A DNA stretch of 7,509 bases from Candidatus Altimarinota bacterium (GCA_943355085.1 CALREC010000030.1:1-7509); one strand, 5' to 3'; counted from the stretch's first letter, positions 1 to 7,509 are shown. Numbers and translations: made by a program. The notes: generated by a model from the letters alone, not told the origin.

Positions 1-260
1 TCATACAAGCCATAGATATACTCAGTGAATATGAAACTATGACTGTAATAGACAATAATATCAGTCTTGTAATACCGAAAAAATTTGATGATCCAATAGA
101 ACAAGCTCTCTATGAGTTACTCTGAGAAGGCTCGCGTACTATATCAAGCATAGAAGATGTGCTTGATATAGATGTTGCAACCATTGCTTTTAAGCTTTCA
201 ATGATGGAGGTATGCGGGGTCATTAAAATGGAAATGGATGGAAGCTATAGCATCAGATAG
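1..260 (+). CDS. dprA: DprA/Smf-like protein, C-terminal end (5' truncated by window)
   Basis: The reading frame is open from base 3 and ends at TAG 258-260, giving about 85 C-terminal residues. The visible start (IQAIDILSEYE) resembles the end of the DprA Rossmann domain, where a GA...DIL segment is usual. It is followed by a small winged-helix-like domain: IEQALYELL, then a helix-turn-helix (SSIEDVLDIDVATIAFKLSMMEVCGVI), ending in a wing (MDGSYSIR). This matches the C-terminal DprA_WH pattern of 'll..L......sideL....gl....v...L..lE..G.v....G.y'. DprA loads RecA on incoming single-stranded DNA during natural transformation. One in-frame TGA at 123-125 (ELL-G-EGSR) is read as Gly. The alternative is another winged-helix protein, because the diagnostic DprA Rossmann fold lies outside the window. 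The family call is inference from the C-terminal pattern only. Confidence 0.62.
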
Positions 261-275
261 TCATACTTATTTATT

Positions 276-283
276 TATAAAAT
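276..283 (+). promoter_or_regulatory. Possible -10 element (TATAAAAT) upstream of the CAP gene
   Basis: The 31-bp gap between the dprA-like stop and the ATG at 292 is almost entirely A/T and contains TATAAAAT, ending 8 bases before the start codon. If it is used as a -10 box the transcript would be nearly leaderless. No -35 element is recognisable at the right distance, and the short gap also allows simple read-through from the upstream gene. No Shine-Dalgarno sequence is present. Confidence 0.25.
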
Positions 284-291
284 AGACTTTT

Positions 292-2358
292 ATGAAAAAA
301 CTTTTTCTCTTCGCTCTCATTGCACTCTCCTCTGTGGATATAGTGTGTACAGAGGTATTTGCTACCCCAAATTTTTCAGTCCCTCTTATTCAGAAAACAT
401 ACGAGCAAGTCAATATCCGTATAGATGCAAAAACAAGCAAGATAGCGCTGGATGAAAATGCACGATCGAATATAGAACAAAAAAAAGCAGATCTCGGCGA
501 GATTCTTAAGGCCATAGATAGTGCTTTTATCAAAAAAGACAAAACGTCTTTCCAGGTACAAGTTAAGCTTTTCCGTTTGAGATTCAAGGAAACCATGGAA
601 AGCATTCAGTCCTGACAGCTTGATAGAGTGATCGTAAATACTCATAAAAACATTCCGAGCAATCCACAAGAATCAAATAATACCGATATCACGTATTATG
701 CAGATCGTTTTGAATGAGGTCGAACCGCCAATGGAAATAGTTTTTCTCAGGCATATTTTTCTGCTGCCACCTGTCAAGTAGAACTCAATAGTCTGGCTCA
801 GATAATGAGAAATGGTACTTCACTCATAGTAAAAATTAATGATCGTCCGAATTGTACAAAATATCCACGACTAACCGATCTTACCACGACCGGATTTAGA
901 ATACTGTGAAATATCTCAAGCGGTAAAATCCCGGGATCCATACACCCTCTAGGGCCTGTATGAAAAAATTATGTCAAAAAAACGATACCAACTGATACGT
1001 TCACGAGTCTCGGAATAACTCTCGATGCAAATATTCCAAATACGTATTTGCAAAATGAAACACTTCATATTTCCGGGACGGAATTGCTTGGGAAAGATTT
1101 CACTATCCTTTATATGAAATCCCCTTCTTGAAAAGATATTACTCTGGGTATGAAAAAATGATGAGATGGCACTTTTGCATATAACTTTCCGCTTGAGGAA
1201 GCATGAATATATGAACTCATACTTGCATCGGGACTCGGTTTTAAAACAAGTACTTTTTTGGAAATTAACGTACTCAAAGATGTTGTTTTTGCAGCCAAAA
1301 AATATACATCGCCTCGCGATATACCAAAGCAAATCGAAAAATTGGATATAGAACGTATAGAATTACCAGACTTTACTGCATTCTATATAATTCATATGCC
1401 TTCTTCAGATTTTCATACTCTGACGATCCGAACTGATACGGAGACCTTTGTATATAGAGGATTTGAATCTATAGCTATGCGGGCCCTGACCCTTGAATCT
1501 CTGAATACAAACAATCCTGTTTCTATCGAGATAACTTCACAAAAAAGCTCAACGACTTTTTCTCATGACACCTACACAGAGCCCCTCATTATATTCAAAA
1601 AAACTATGCTTCTGTCGCCCGGATTTAGGGAAGAGAAAAATGAAAATATAAGTATTGAGGACGTAAAAGGAAATCTCGTTGTGCGGTGAATAATAAAAAA
1701 ATGAAAACAAGTAAAAAGTGATATAATCATAACACTTCCTGATGGAAATGTAGAAAAGTATACCTTCGACAAGCAGGCCATAGATACTGATGGATACATG
1801 AAACGTGGTATAGTTTTTGAGCAAACAATACCTCTCAAACAGAACGGTGTACATATGATAGAAGTAAACTATAGCAATGGCTTTGCTGCATATAATGGAC
1901 CACTCACAAAAGGCGAAGTCCTTGCTCTTCTCCCGAGCATATCTGATAGTACCGAAAAAAATATAGATGAAGACGATAGCTTGATTATCAATCAAGAATC
2001 TCTCATATTCATCAATAATCTACGTACCTCCTTGGGAAAAAAATCACTCGTACTTGATGATACCCTGAATACACTGGCGACCATAAAAGCTCAAGACATG
2101 GCTACACATAATAATCTATCTCATACGGATTCTCAGGGAGAAAATATAGGGGGGACTGCGAAAAGGAACGGGATCAAAGTGACCGGATGAATCGGGGAAA
2201 ATATCGCAGGTGGTAATATAGGTTTTCGTATACTCCTTATAGGATTAGCAAATAGCTGATGACATCGAGCGAATATGCTCGATGAGTGGATAAAAATGTG
2301 AGTTGGATATGTGATAAAAGACGGACAGATATACTATGCACAGGTATTTGGTGAGTAA
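292..2358 (+). CDS. Secreted RlpA-like barrel + CAP/SCP domain protein (UGA=Gly)
   Basis: This is a 688-aa exported protein with 14 in-frame TGA codons (613, 715, 907, 961, 1129, 1159, 1162, 1204, 1687, 1702, 2188, 2257, 2260, 2299), all read as Gly; the stop is TAA. The signal peptide is residues 1-24 (MKKLFLFALIAL..., cleavage after VFA), which fixes the start. A helical segment (about 25-130) follows. Residues 134-226 look like an RlpA-type double-psi beta-barrel: YYADRFEGGRTANG, then SAATC, INDRPNC (Asp184) and LTDLT (Asp196). Residues about 232-545 are beta-rich, probably Ig-like sandwiches, ending in HMIEVNYSNGFAAYNGP. The CAP domain spans about 564-688: INNLRTSLGKKSL, SHTDSQG (His611), GENIAGG (Glu636), SGGHRANM (His658), KMGVGYV and YYAQVFGE. 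Two Cys (161, 188) could bridge the barrel. The Glu and His that I recall as important in RlpA lytic transglycosylases are replaced by Asn and Thr, so cutting activity is doubtful. A role at the cell wall or host surface is inference. Confidence 0.88.
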
Positions 2359-2424
2359 GAATAAAATATGTCTTGTTTTTTTCTTTATACTTTTTTTAAA
2401 AAAGTCCTATACTTCCCCAGTATT

Positions 2425-2455
2425 TTGTCACCTTTTTTTAGCTATACGTTATAAC
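2425..2455 (+). promoter_or_regulatory. Candidate promoter for the beta-propeller gene
   Basis: TTGTCA (2425-2430) resembles a -35 box. TATAAC (2450-2455) resembles a -10 box, with a 19-bp spacer, somewhat longer than optimal. A start of transcription near 2462 would give a leader of about 30 bases before the ATG at 2492. The surrounding 2359-2491 gap is T-rich and holds no other feature that I can support. Confidence 0.3.
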
Positions 2456-2491
2456 ACACAGAAAGATCTTTTATCTCCTTTCTTTTTTCTT

Positions 2492-4945
2492 ATGAAATAT
2501 ACTTTTTTGATACCGGTAATAATATGAGTTGGAGCAATAGTTTCACAACTACATGCGGCCGATGTGATGGTAAATGGGGTAAATCTCGGGCAGTGTAAAA
2601 ACTATACCGATGGATGTAATAACTGTAGCATGGGGGACAACGGAGTTGCTGCTTGTACTATGCGAATGTGCATACAAGAAGGTATCCCCAAATGCTTGGA
2701 TGTTGCATCAAGCGCCGATGATACCCAGTTAATCGATACTGATAAAACCAAGCAGGACGCCAATGCAAAAACCCTGACAGCAGATTTTAAACTCAAAAAA
2801 TTTAATAGCTGTGATGCCATGGAAAGTATCATGAAAAATTTTATCAAAGATTATTACAGTGCGCACCCCTACAATGGTCGATTCTATGGTCTCGGTGAAC
2901 CTCTCATGATGCAAGATGCGATCATGGACAAGCAATCACTTGGAGCGACTCCGAGTGCCACTTCGTCGGAGAGTGCCAAATGAGCAAGTGCTGATAGTAC
3001 AGCTCCAGCAAGCGCGACAGATGTATCTAACACAAATCTCCAGGTTGCATGAGTAGATGAATCTGAGCTTATCAAAACCGACGGAACCAATGTATATTAT
3101 TACAATAGTAAAGATCATACGGTCTATATCGCTAAAGCATTTCCAGCGACCGAACTTTCTATTCTGAAAAAGATAAAGATCCCAGAGAGCTTTGTTGATC
3201 CAAAGCTCTTCCTCCAGGGCAAGAAACTTATTATACTCTCGACAAAATACAACAATACCGATTACGGATATCGCTACTGGTTCAATCGGCAAACTAAGAC
3301 TGTCGTGGTAGTCTATGATATAGCCAATCTCAATAATCTGAAGATTGATAGATATTATGAGACAGATGGAAATATAACAGAGTCTCGTATGATCGGAAAA
3401 TATCTCTATCTCCTCTCGAGTTCACAATTTTCGTTTCCATATGAACTGTACTATGGATCTATGCAAAAGGGTACGAGTCTCAATCTGGACGAAACAAAAT
3501 TCAATACTGATTTTATGGGATCCACGATAAAACCACAAAAAACAGAGCTTCGACGAACCACCTTGGAGAGTGAGAAAAATTTTACTCAAAAAGGAAAACT
3601 CCTTTCATACAATATAACAAAAAAGGACAATACGACATGTTCAGATATAGAATATGTACTCCCCGATGCCGAGACTATCAAGCAATTTGAATTTACTCCA
3701 AGTCTGGTCACTCTTTCGATTATCGATACCGCTGATGCAACCAAAGAAACCAAGACAAAAGTGCTCTTTGGAGATGTAAGCGAGATTCATATGAGTCTTT
3801 CAAATCTGTACATCACCTCTCACCTGTCTAGCAGTTATGATTTTAAGTGTGCACCAGGCATGTTTTGTATTATGCCGTATTACTACCAGGGGCAAAATAC
3901 ACTCATTCATAAACTCGCAATTAACGGTGACTCCACTTCTTATGTAGCCTCTGCTCTCGTTCCTGGGGCACCCCTGAGTCAATACTCTATGGATGAGGAT
4001 TCGACGACAGAAAACTTTCGATTAGTAACGAGTCATAACTATCCGTCACAATCTACCGAGCTCTTTGTACTGGATCCAAAGCTCCAAGTTCTCGGTAAAC
4101 TCCAAAACATTGGAAAAGATGAGATATTTCAGAGTTCCCGATTTATCGGAAACAGACTGTATCTCGTAACATTCAAACAGATCGATCCGCTCTTCACGAT
4201 AGATCTAAGCGATGCAAAAGCTCCTAAAATACTCGGAGAATTAAAGATTCCTGGATATTCTACCTACCTACACCCCTATGATGCGACTCATCTCATCGGT
4301 ATAGGATATGATACCAAGACCAATCAATGGGGAGGAACGCAAAATGCTGGAATCAAGGTGGATCTCTACGATGTAGCGGATGTCGCAAACCCAAAACAAC
4401 TCTCGACACTCACGCTCGGAGATATAGGATCATACTCAGAGGTGCTCAGTAATCCTCGCCTCTTTACATGGTATGCCAAGAAAAATCTCCTCTTCATGCC
4501 GGTCACTCTTATGACTAGTGCCAATGACAAAACAAATACCTATCGTAATAGTGATGCTTGGCAATGAAGCATTGCACTGAGCATAGATCCAACGGGTGGA
4601 ATTAAGGAACAGTCTCGTATCACCCATATAGATCGTAGTGGTCTCGATGTACAAAGAACAGAAGATTGCAAACAGTATTCTATTACTGATAGCAAACCTA
4701 TGTGCTACAAGTTGATTTGAGGTGGAGAATATTGTGCATCTTCCGTTAGTTATGTTCCCACATACTGCTATACAGATTCATCAGTCAATGAATACTTTGC
4801 GAGCCAGATGTGGAACTTCTCAAACGATTTCATTGTCCGCAACCTCTTTCTCGACAATACGCTCTTCACCGTGAGTAACAACAAAATTCAGGCAAATGAT
4901 ATAGGATCTGGATACGCGAAAATATCGAGTGTAGAAATGAAGTAA
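2492..4945 (+). CDS. Secreted beta-propeller domain protein (PF09826-type), UGA=Gly
   Basis: This is an 817-aa exported protein with five in-frame TGA codons (2525, 2981, 3050, 4565, 4718) read as Gly; the stop is TAA. The signal peptide is MKYTFLIPVII-G-VGAIVS..LHA (residues 1-22), with one recoded Gly in its core. A Cys module follows, with Cys35, 42, 45, 55, 60 and 68 (pattern C-x6-C-x2-C-x9-C-x4-C-x7-C), including YTDGCNNCS and ACTMRMC. A Ser/Ala/Pro-rich linker (about 150-178) leads to NLQVAGVDESELIKTDG (about 182-198), the hallmark entry motif of the secreted 'beta propeller domain' family (commonly NVQVAGVDEADIVKTDG). Its Gly187 is a TGA. The rest, to the C-terminus, is repetitive beta-strand sequence (VYDIANLNNL, YLYLLSSS, LYLVTF, VDLYDVADVANP) as expected for blades. 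Four more Cys lie near the end (726, 738, 748, 759). Function is unknown for the family; an extracellular binding or surface role is inferred. ATG 2492 is preferred over the in-frame ATG 2336 because it starts the signal peptide and avoids overlap with the CAP gene. Confidence 0.88.
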
Positions 4946-4962
4946 AGATATGAATTTCAAGT

Positions 4963-4992
4963 AAAATCCACTCCGGAAGGGGTGGATTTTTT
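4963..4992 (+). terminator. Intrinsic terminator after the beta-propeller gene
   Basis: A 12-bp stem (AAAATCCACTCC 4963-4974 with GGGGTGGATTTT 4979-4990, one G-T wobble) closes on a GGAA tetraloop of the GNRA type and runs into a T tract (4987-4992). It begins 17 bases after the TAA at 4943-4945. The A tract at the 5' side could also give some termination of transcription from the other strand. Confidence 0.87.
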
Positions 4993-5209
4993 ATGGGCGT
5001 ACTTTTGTAAAATATCGCATGACCTCGTCCAAAAATTTTGGTTCATACAAAGATATGTGGTAATAGAAATATTTTTTGGATCAGGAAAGTAAAAAATTAT
5101 CTTCCTGTAGTTTACGGCATTTTAACGTTTAAAATTACAATTATATGAGTACACTTGAAAAAAATGAAAAATCTATATAATAGGATCATTCTATTTTATC
5201 TATCACTTC
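4993..5209. other. A/T-rich intergenic region, no gene recognised
   Basis: This 217-bp gap follows the terminator and holds no ORF worth calling. An 11-codon ATG ORF at 5145-5180 (MSTLEKNEKSI) overlaps the promoter candidate and has no support. A perfect 13-bp inverted repeat, CCAAAAATTTTGG, lies at 5029-5041, and a near-palindrome (TTAACGTTTAA) lies around 5122-5132. Either could be an operator, but nothing confirms this. Confidence 0.5.
5155..5181 (+). promoter_or_regulatory. Candidate sigma-70-type promoter for the TPR-dnaB unit
   Basis: TTGAAA (5155-5160) and a consensus TATAAT (5176-5181) are separated by 15 bp, slightly short of the optimum. Transcription would start near 5188, leaving a leader of about 22 bases before ATG 5210. 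The position is sensible: it follows a strong terminator and precedes two same-strand genes with a short gap. The -10 match is good and the spacing is the weak point. Confidence 0.5.
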
Positions 5210-6085
5210 ATGGATATTTTCTTTTCAAATATTTTCGTAAAGCATGAAATCATCTTTCTTGGGATTAATCTCATATATATATTATTTCATGTGCTCCATA
5301 GCCTCTTTCTTTCGTACCTCAAAGTACGCAATTTTATATGAAAGAAAAAGAGTGCTGATATCATTATAAAGGAACAGGAAGCGTATGCGCAGGAAGGCGA
5401 AGTCACGACCATCAAGCATACACAAGAGGATGTAGATATATGACAAAAAGAGAACAAAGATACTATTAAAAATATGCTTTCTGGAGATGAAAAACAATAT
5501 CTCATAGAACTCATAAAAATGATCAAGACTCGTATTGCACGATGAGAATTTAGTGAAGCACGAGCACGTATCATAGAAGGGCTTTCCATAGAAAAATTTA
5601 ACAAAGATCTGAATTGTCTGCTCGCCTCTCTCTATGAAAAGGATAGAGATTATAAAAAAGCTGAGCTTATTTATAAGGATCTTATCGTTATGAACGATAC
5701 CGATCCAGAGCTCTACCTCAAACTCGGCTTTGCACTCTCGATTCAAGGAAAATATGAAATAGCGTATGAAATCTATAAAAGACTCCTTTCTTTAGATGAG
5801 AATAACATCGAAACAGTCGATATGCTCGCAAACCTCGGGCATCAATTAGGACTTCATAGAGAATCTAATATGTATGCTCAAATTTTTTTGAAAAAAAATC
5901 CACACAATAGTGATATGTTGTATCTGGTATCTATTAATCATATAAATCTCGAAGAGCGGGTCTTTTGACTTGATAGTTTGAAAAAAATTCGCGCTATCGA
6001 CCCCTATAATAGCAAAATTCAGGATCTGATAAAAAAAATAGAACTCGAATTAGAGATGGAAAATAATTTTAAAACAGAGGAATAA
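5210..6085 (+). CDS. Membrane-anchored tetratricopeptide repeat protein (UGA=Gly)
   Basis: This is a 291-aa protein with four in-frame TGA codons (5339, 5441, 5543, 5966) read as Gly; the stop is TAA. ATG 5210 is the first ATG in the open frame, which opens after TAA 5123-5125. Residues about 12-36 form one hydrophobic segment (EIIFLGINLIYILFHVLHSL), followed by a basic stretch (KVRNFIGKKK), which suggests the remainder is cytoplasmic. A charged linker with coiled-coil character spans about 45-130. Four consecutive 34-residue TPR units follow: 133-166, 167-200, 201-234 and 235-268. Each ends with the usual D/N-P or D/N-N turn (NDTDP, LDENNI, KNPHNS, IDPYNS), and the second is the most canonical (LYLKLGFALSIQGKYEIAYEIYKRLLSLD). 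TPRs form helical scaffolds for protein-protein contact; the partner is unknown. It lies 36 bp upstream of dnaB, probably in the same transcript. No Shine-Dalgarno sequence precedes it. Confidence 0.82.
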
Positions 6086-6121
6086 ATCTGATTCACTATA
6101 GCCACCATTACTACATATAAA

Positions 6122-7456
6122 ATGAAAATACCTCCACACTCCATAGAAGCTGAACGATGAGTACTCTGATCTATCCTCCTAGACAAAGAGGGCATGTTTC
6201 AGGTATCGGCCCTCCTGATAGAAGCAGATTTTTATGATCCAAATAATGGTCTCATATATGCGGCTATGATGGAGCTTTTTACGCGAAATAAACCGATCGA
6301 TATTCTCACGATTCGTGAATATCTCGATGATCGTCAAAATTTAGAAAAAATCGGAGGAAATTCCTATCTCATAGAGCTGACTGAATCTATTTTTACGAGT
6401 GCAAACATATATCAGTATGCCCAGATCGTAAAGCATAAAGGGATTCTTCGAAAACTGATAAAAGCAGGAAATGACATACTTCTGGCTGGATATGATGAGG
6501 AATCTGATATCAATAAGCTCCTCGAAAAGGCAGAACAATCACTCTTTACAGTTACCCAGACATTCATACAAAATAAACTTGTACATATACGCGATATCAT
6601 CAATCTCCGATACGAGGAATTTGCAGAAATTCACGAAAATCCAGATCATGCCAATGATGGCATAACCCATACTGGATTTAAAAGTTTGGATGGAAAAATC
6701 GGCGGATTTAAGCCTGGAGACATGATCATACTCGCGGCACGTCCATCTATGGGTAAAACCGCTCTGGCTCTCAATATCGCACAGCATATCGGCGAGAGCG
6801 GGAAAAATGTTGCCGTTTTTTCCCTGGAAATGAGCAAAGAACAACTCACCGATCGCCTTATATGTGCGACTATGGGGGTAGATAGTTGGAAACTCAATAA
6901 AGGACTACTGGAAGATGAAGAGTTTATGCGCATGGGTGATGCTCTCGAGCGTCTTTCTAAGGCAAATATATACATCGATGATAGTCCTGGAGGAAACCTT
7001 CTGGAAATAAAGTCAAAAGCTCGACGACTCAAAATAGAGTCTGGCTTGGATTTCATCGTTATAGACTACCTCCAGCTCATGAGTGCTGGAAATCCTATGA
7101 ATCGAGTACAGGAAATATCGGATATCAGTCGTGGAATAAAGTCTCTTGCACGCGAACTTTGAGTCCCCATAATGGCACTCTCGCAACTCTCGCGTGCAGT
7201 TGAATCTCGTGTAAGCAAGGAGCCAATACTCTCTGATCTACGTGAATCGGGTTCGATCGAACAAGATGCGGACGTGGTTCTCATGATCTATCGGGAAGAT
7301 TATTATGATGAATTTACGGAAAATAAAGGCATAACCAATGTATTTGTCCGAAAAAATCGTAATGGACCAGTTGGCTGAGCTGATCTAAAATTTGAGAAAA
7401 AATATATGAAATTTTATGATCTCGAAAGAGATCGAGAAGGAGGGTACGAGGACTAA
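6122..7456 (+). CDS. dnaB: Replicative DNA helicase DnaB (UGA=Gly)
   Basis: This is a complete 444-aa hexameric replicative helicase, near the low end of the family's length, with no intein. It has four in-frame TGA codons (6158, 6167, 7160, 7376; residues 13, 16, 347, 419) read as Gly, and stops at TAA 7454-7456. The N-terminal domain opens with [18 protein letters not shown] (residues 4-21), the standard DnaB start, which fixes ATG 6122. The RecA-like ATPase has Walker [10 protein letters not shown] (206-214, Lys212), FSLEMS, Walker B VIDYLQLM (Asp315), [19 protein letters not shown], the Gln motif [10 protein letters not shown] (Gln355), [15 protein letters not shown] and the arginine-finger segment KNRNGPVGG (Arg413). 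DnaB unwinds DNA at the fork and acts with primase and the loader. The TGA-coded Gly347 (REL-G-VPI) and Gly419 (PVG-G-ADL) fall in conserved loops. It follows the TPR gene by 36 bp (6086-6121), has no Shine-Dalgarno sequence, and is followed at once by a terminator. Confidence 0.97.
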
Positions 7457-7509
7457 CTAAAAAAACAACAATCTCGCCTAGGCGAGATTGTTGTTTTTTT
7501 AGTTAGTCC
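7450..7509. repeat. Perfect 60-bp palindrome reaching the window edge
   Basis: Bases 7450-7479 are exactly the reverse complement of 7480-7509, with the centre in CCTAGG. The left arm starts in the penultimate dnaB codon and includes its stop codon. The terminator hairpin forms the core, but perfect pairing continues through ACTAAC/GTTAGT to the last base of the window, so the true length of the inverted repeat is unknown. It may be a long natural terminator or a fold-back at a contig end. Confidence 0.93.
7464..7500 (+). terminator. Intrinsic, probably bidirectional terminator after dnaB
   Basis: The stem pairs CAACAATCTCGC (7466-7477) with GCGAGATTGTTG (7482-7493) around a CTAG loop. A run of seven T follows (7494-7500), with a matching A run upstream (7459-7465). 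It starts within 10 bases of the dnaB stop. The A and T runs on both sides make it symmetrical, so it could stop transcription from either side. Confidence 0.85.

Noticed and set aside
292..2190. Three separate ORFs or a decayed pseudogene with several nonsense mutations
   Set aside because: All interruptions are TGA in one continuous frame, no frameshift is needed, and the domains on both sides of each TGA join into known folds with Gly at the TGA. Recoding explains it better than decay.
2409..2427. Weak hairpin (ATACT-TCCCC-AGTAT plus T run) as a CAP gene terminator
   Set aside because: A five-bp A/T-rich stem is too weak to call, and it overlaps the promoter candidate; it may be chance in T-rich DNA.
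2336..2491. Earlier in-frame ATG at 2336 as the start of the beta-propeller protein
   Set aside because: It would overlap the CAP gene end and put 52 unlike residues in front of a clean signal peptide that begins at 2492.
2359..2491. Small RNA or riboswitch in the CAP-propeller gap
   Set aside because: The region is T-rich with no stable fold that I can see and no known riboswitch motif.
5145..5180. Short ORF MSTLEKNEKSI
   Set aside because: It has only 11 codons, overlaps the promoter candidate, and has no ribosome binding site or supporting context.
5282..5746. Minus-strand ORF of 154 codons
   Set aside because: It is antisense to the TPR gene, has no recognisable domain, and its openness is expected from the plus-strand codon composition. 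Minus-strand ORFs at 949-1332, 1549-1995 and 2936-3292 were rejected for the same reason.
1..7456. UGA read as tryptophan (Mycoplasma-type code) or as selenocysteine
   Set aside because: Trp does not fit 'GHR', 'GVDE' or 'VLG' family positions, and tandem TGA TGA at 1159 and 2257 suit Gly-Gly. Selenocysteine at 28 sites without SECIS-like context is not credible.

Overview
The window reads as a stretch of a Patescibacteria/CPR genome, most probably Gracilibacteria (BD1-5), that uses genetic code 25, in which UGA encodes glycine. Under the standard code most of it looks like a string of broken ORFs. Read with UGA as Gly it resolves into five long, tidy, same-strand genes. I count 28 in-frame TGA codons across them, and every gene ends in TAA or TAG. 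Several of these TGAs fall where the family has an invariant or strongly preferred glycine, such as the CAP 'GHR' motif, the 'GVDE' motif of the secreted beta-propeller family and the DnaB N-terminal 'VLG' motif. TGG is still used for Trp. CGA and CGG occur at conserved Arg positions in DnaB, and CGA also in the CAP domain. This argues against the lineage with CGA/CGG reassigned to Trp that is reported for Absconditabacterales.

Layout, all on the + strand: (1) the 3' end of a probable dprA gene (1-260). (2) A 688-aa secreted protein (292-2358) with a signal peptide, an RlpA-like double-psi beta-barrel, beta-sandwich segments and a C-terminal CAP/SCP domain. (3) An 817-aa secreted beta-propeller protein (2492-4945) with a six-Cys N-terminal module, followed by a clear intrinsic terminator (4963-4992). 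(4) An intergenic region with a promoter candidate, then a 291-aa membrane-anchored protein with four TPR repeats (5210-6085). (5) dnaB, the replicative helicase (6122-7456), complete at 444 aa. It is followed by a terminator hairpin that forms the centre of a perfect 60-bp palindrome (7450-7509) running exactly to the window edge.

The first part combines a DNA-uptake/recombination gene end with two large exported, probably cell-surface proteins. The second part is a likely TPR-dnaB transcription unit with a 36-bp gap. None of the four visible starts has a convincing Shine-Dalgarno sequence; they sit in A/T-rich leaders. I found no tRNA, rRNA, CRISPR array, IS element or phage gene. The most noteworthy content is the recoded genes, the RlpA-barrel plus CAP exoprotein, and the edge palindrome.
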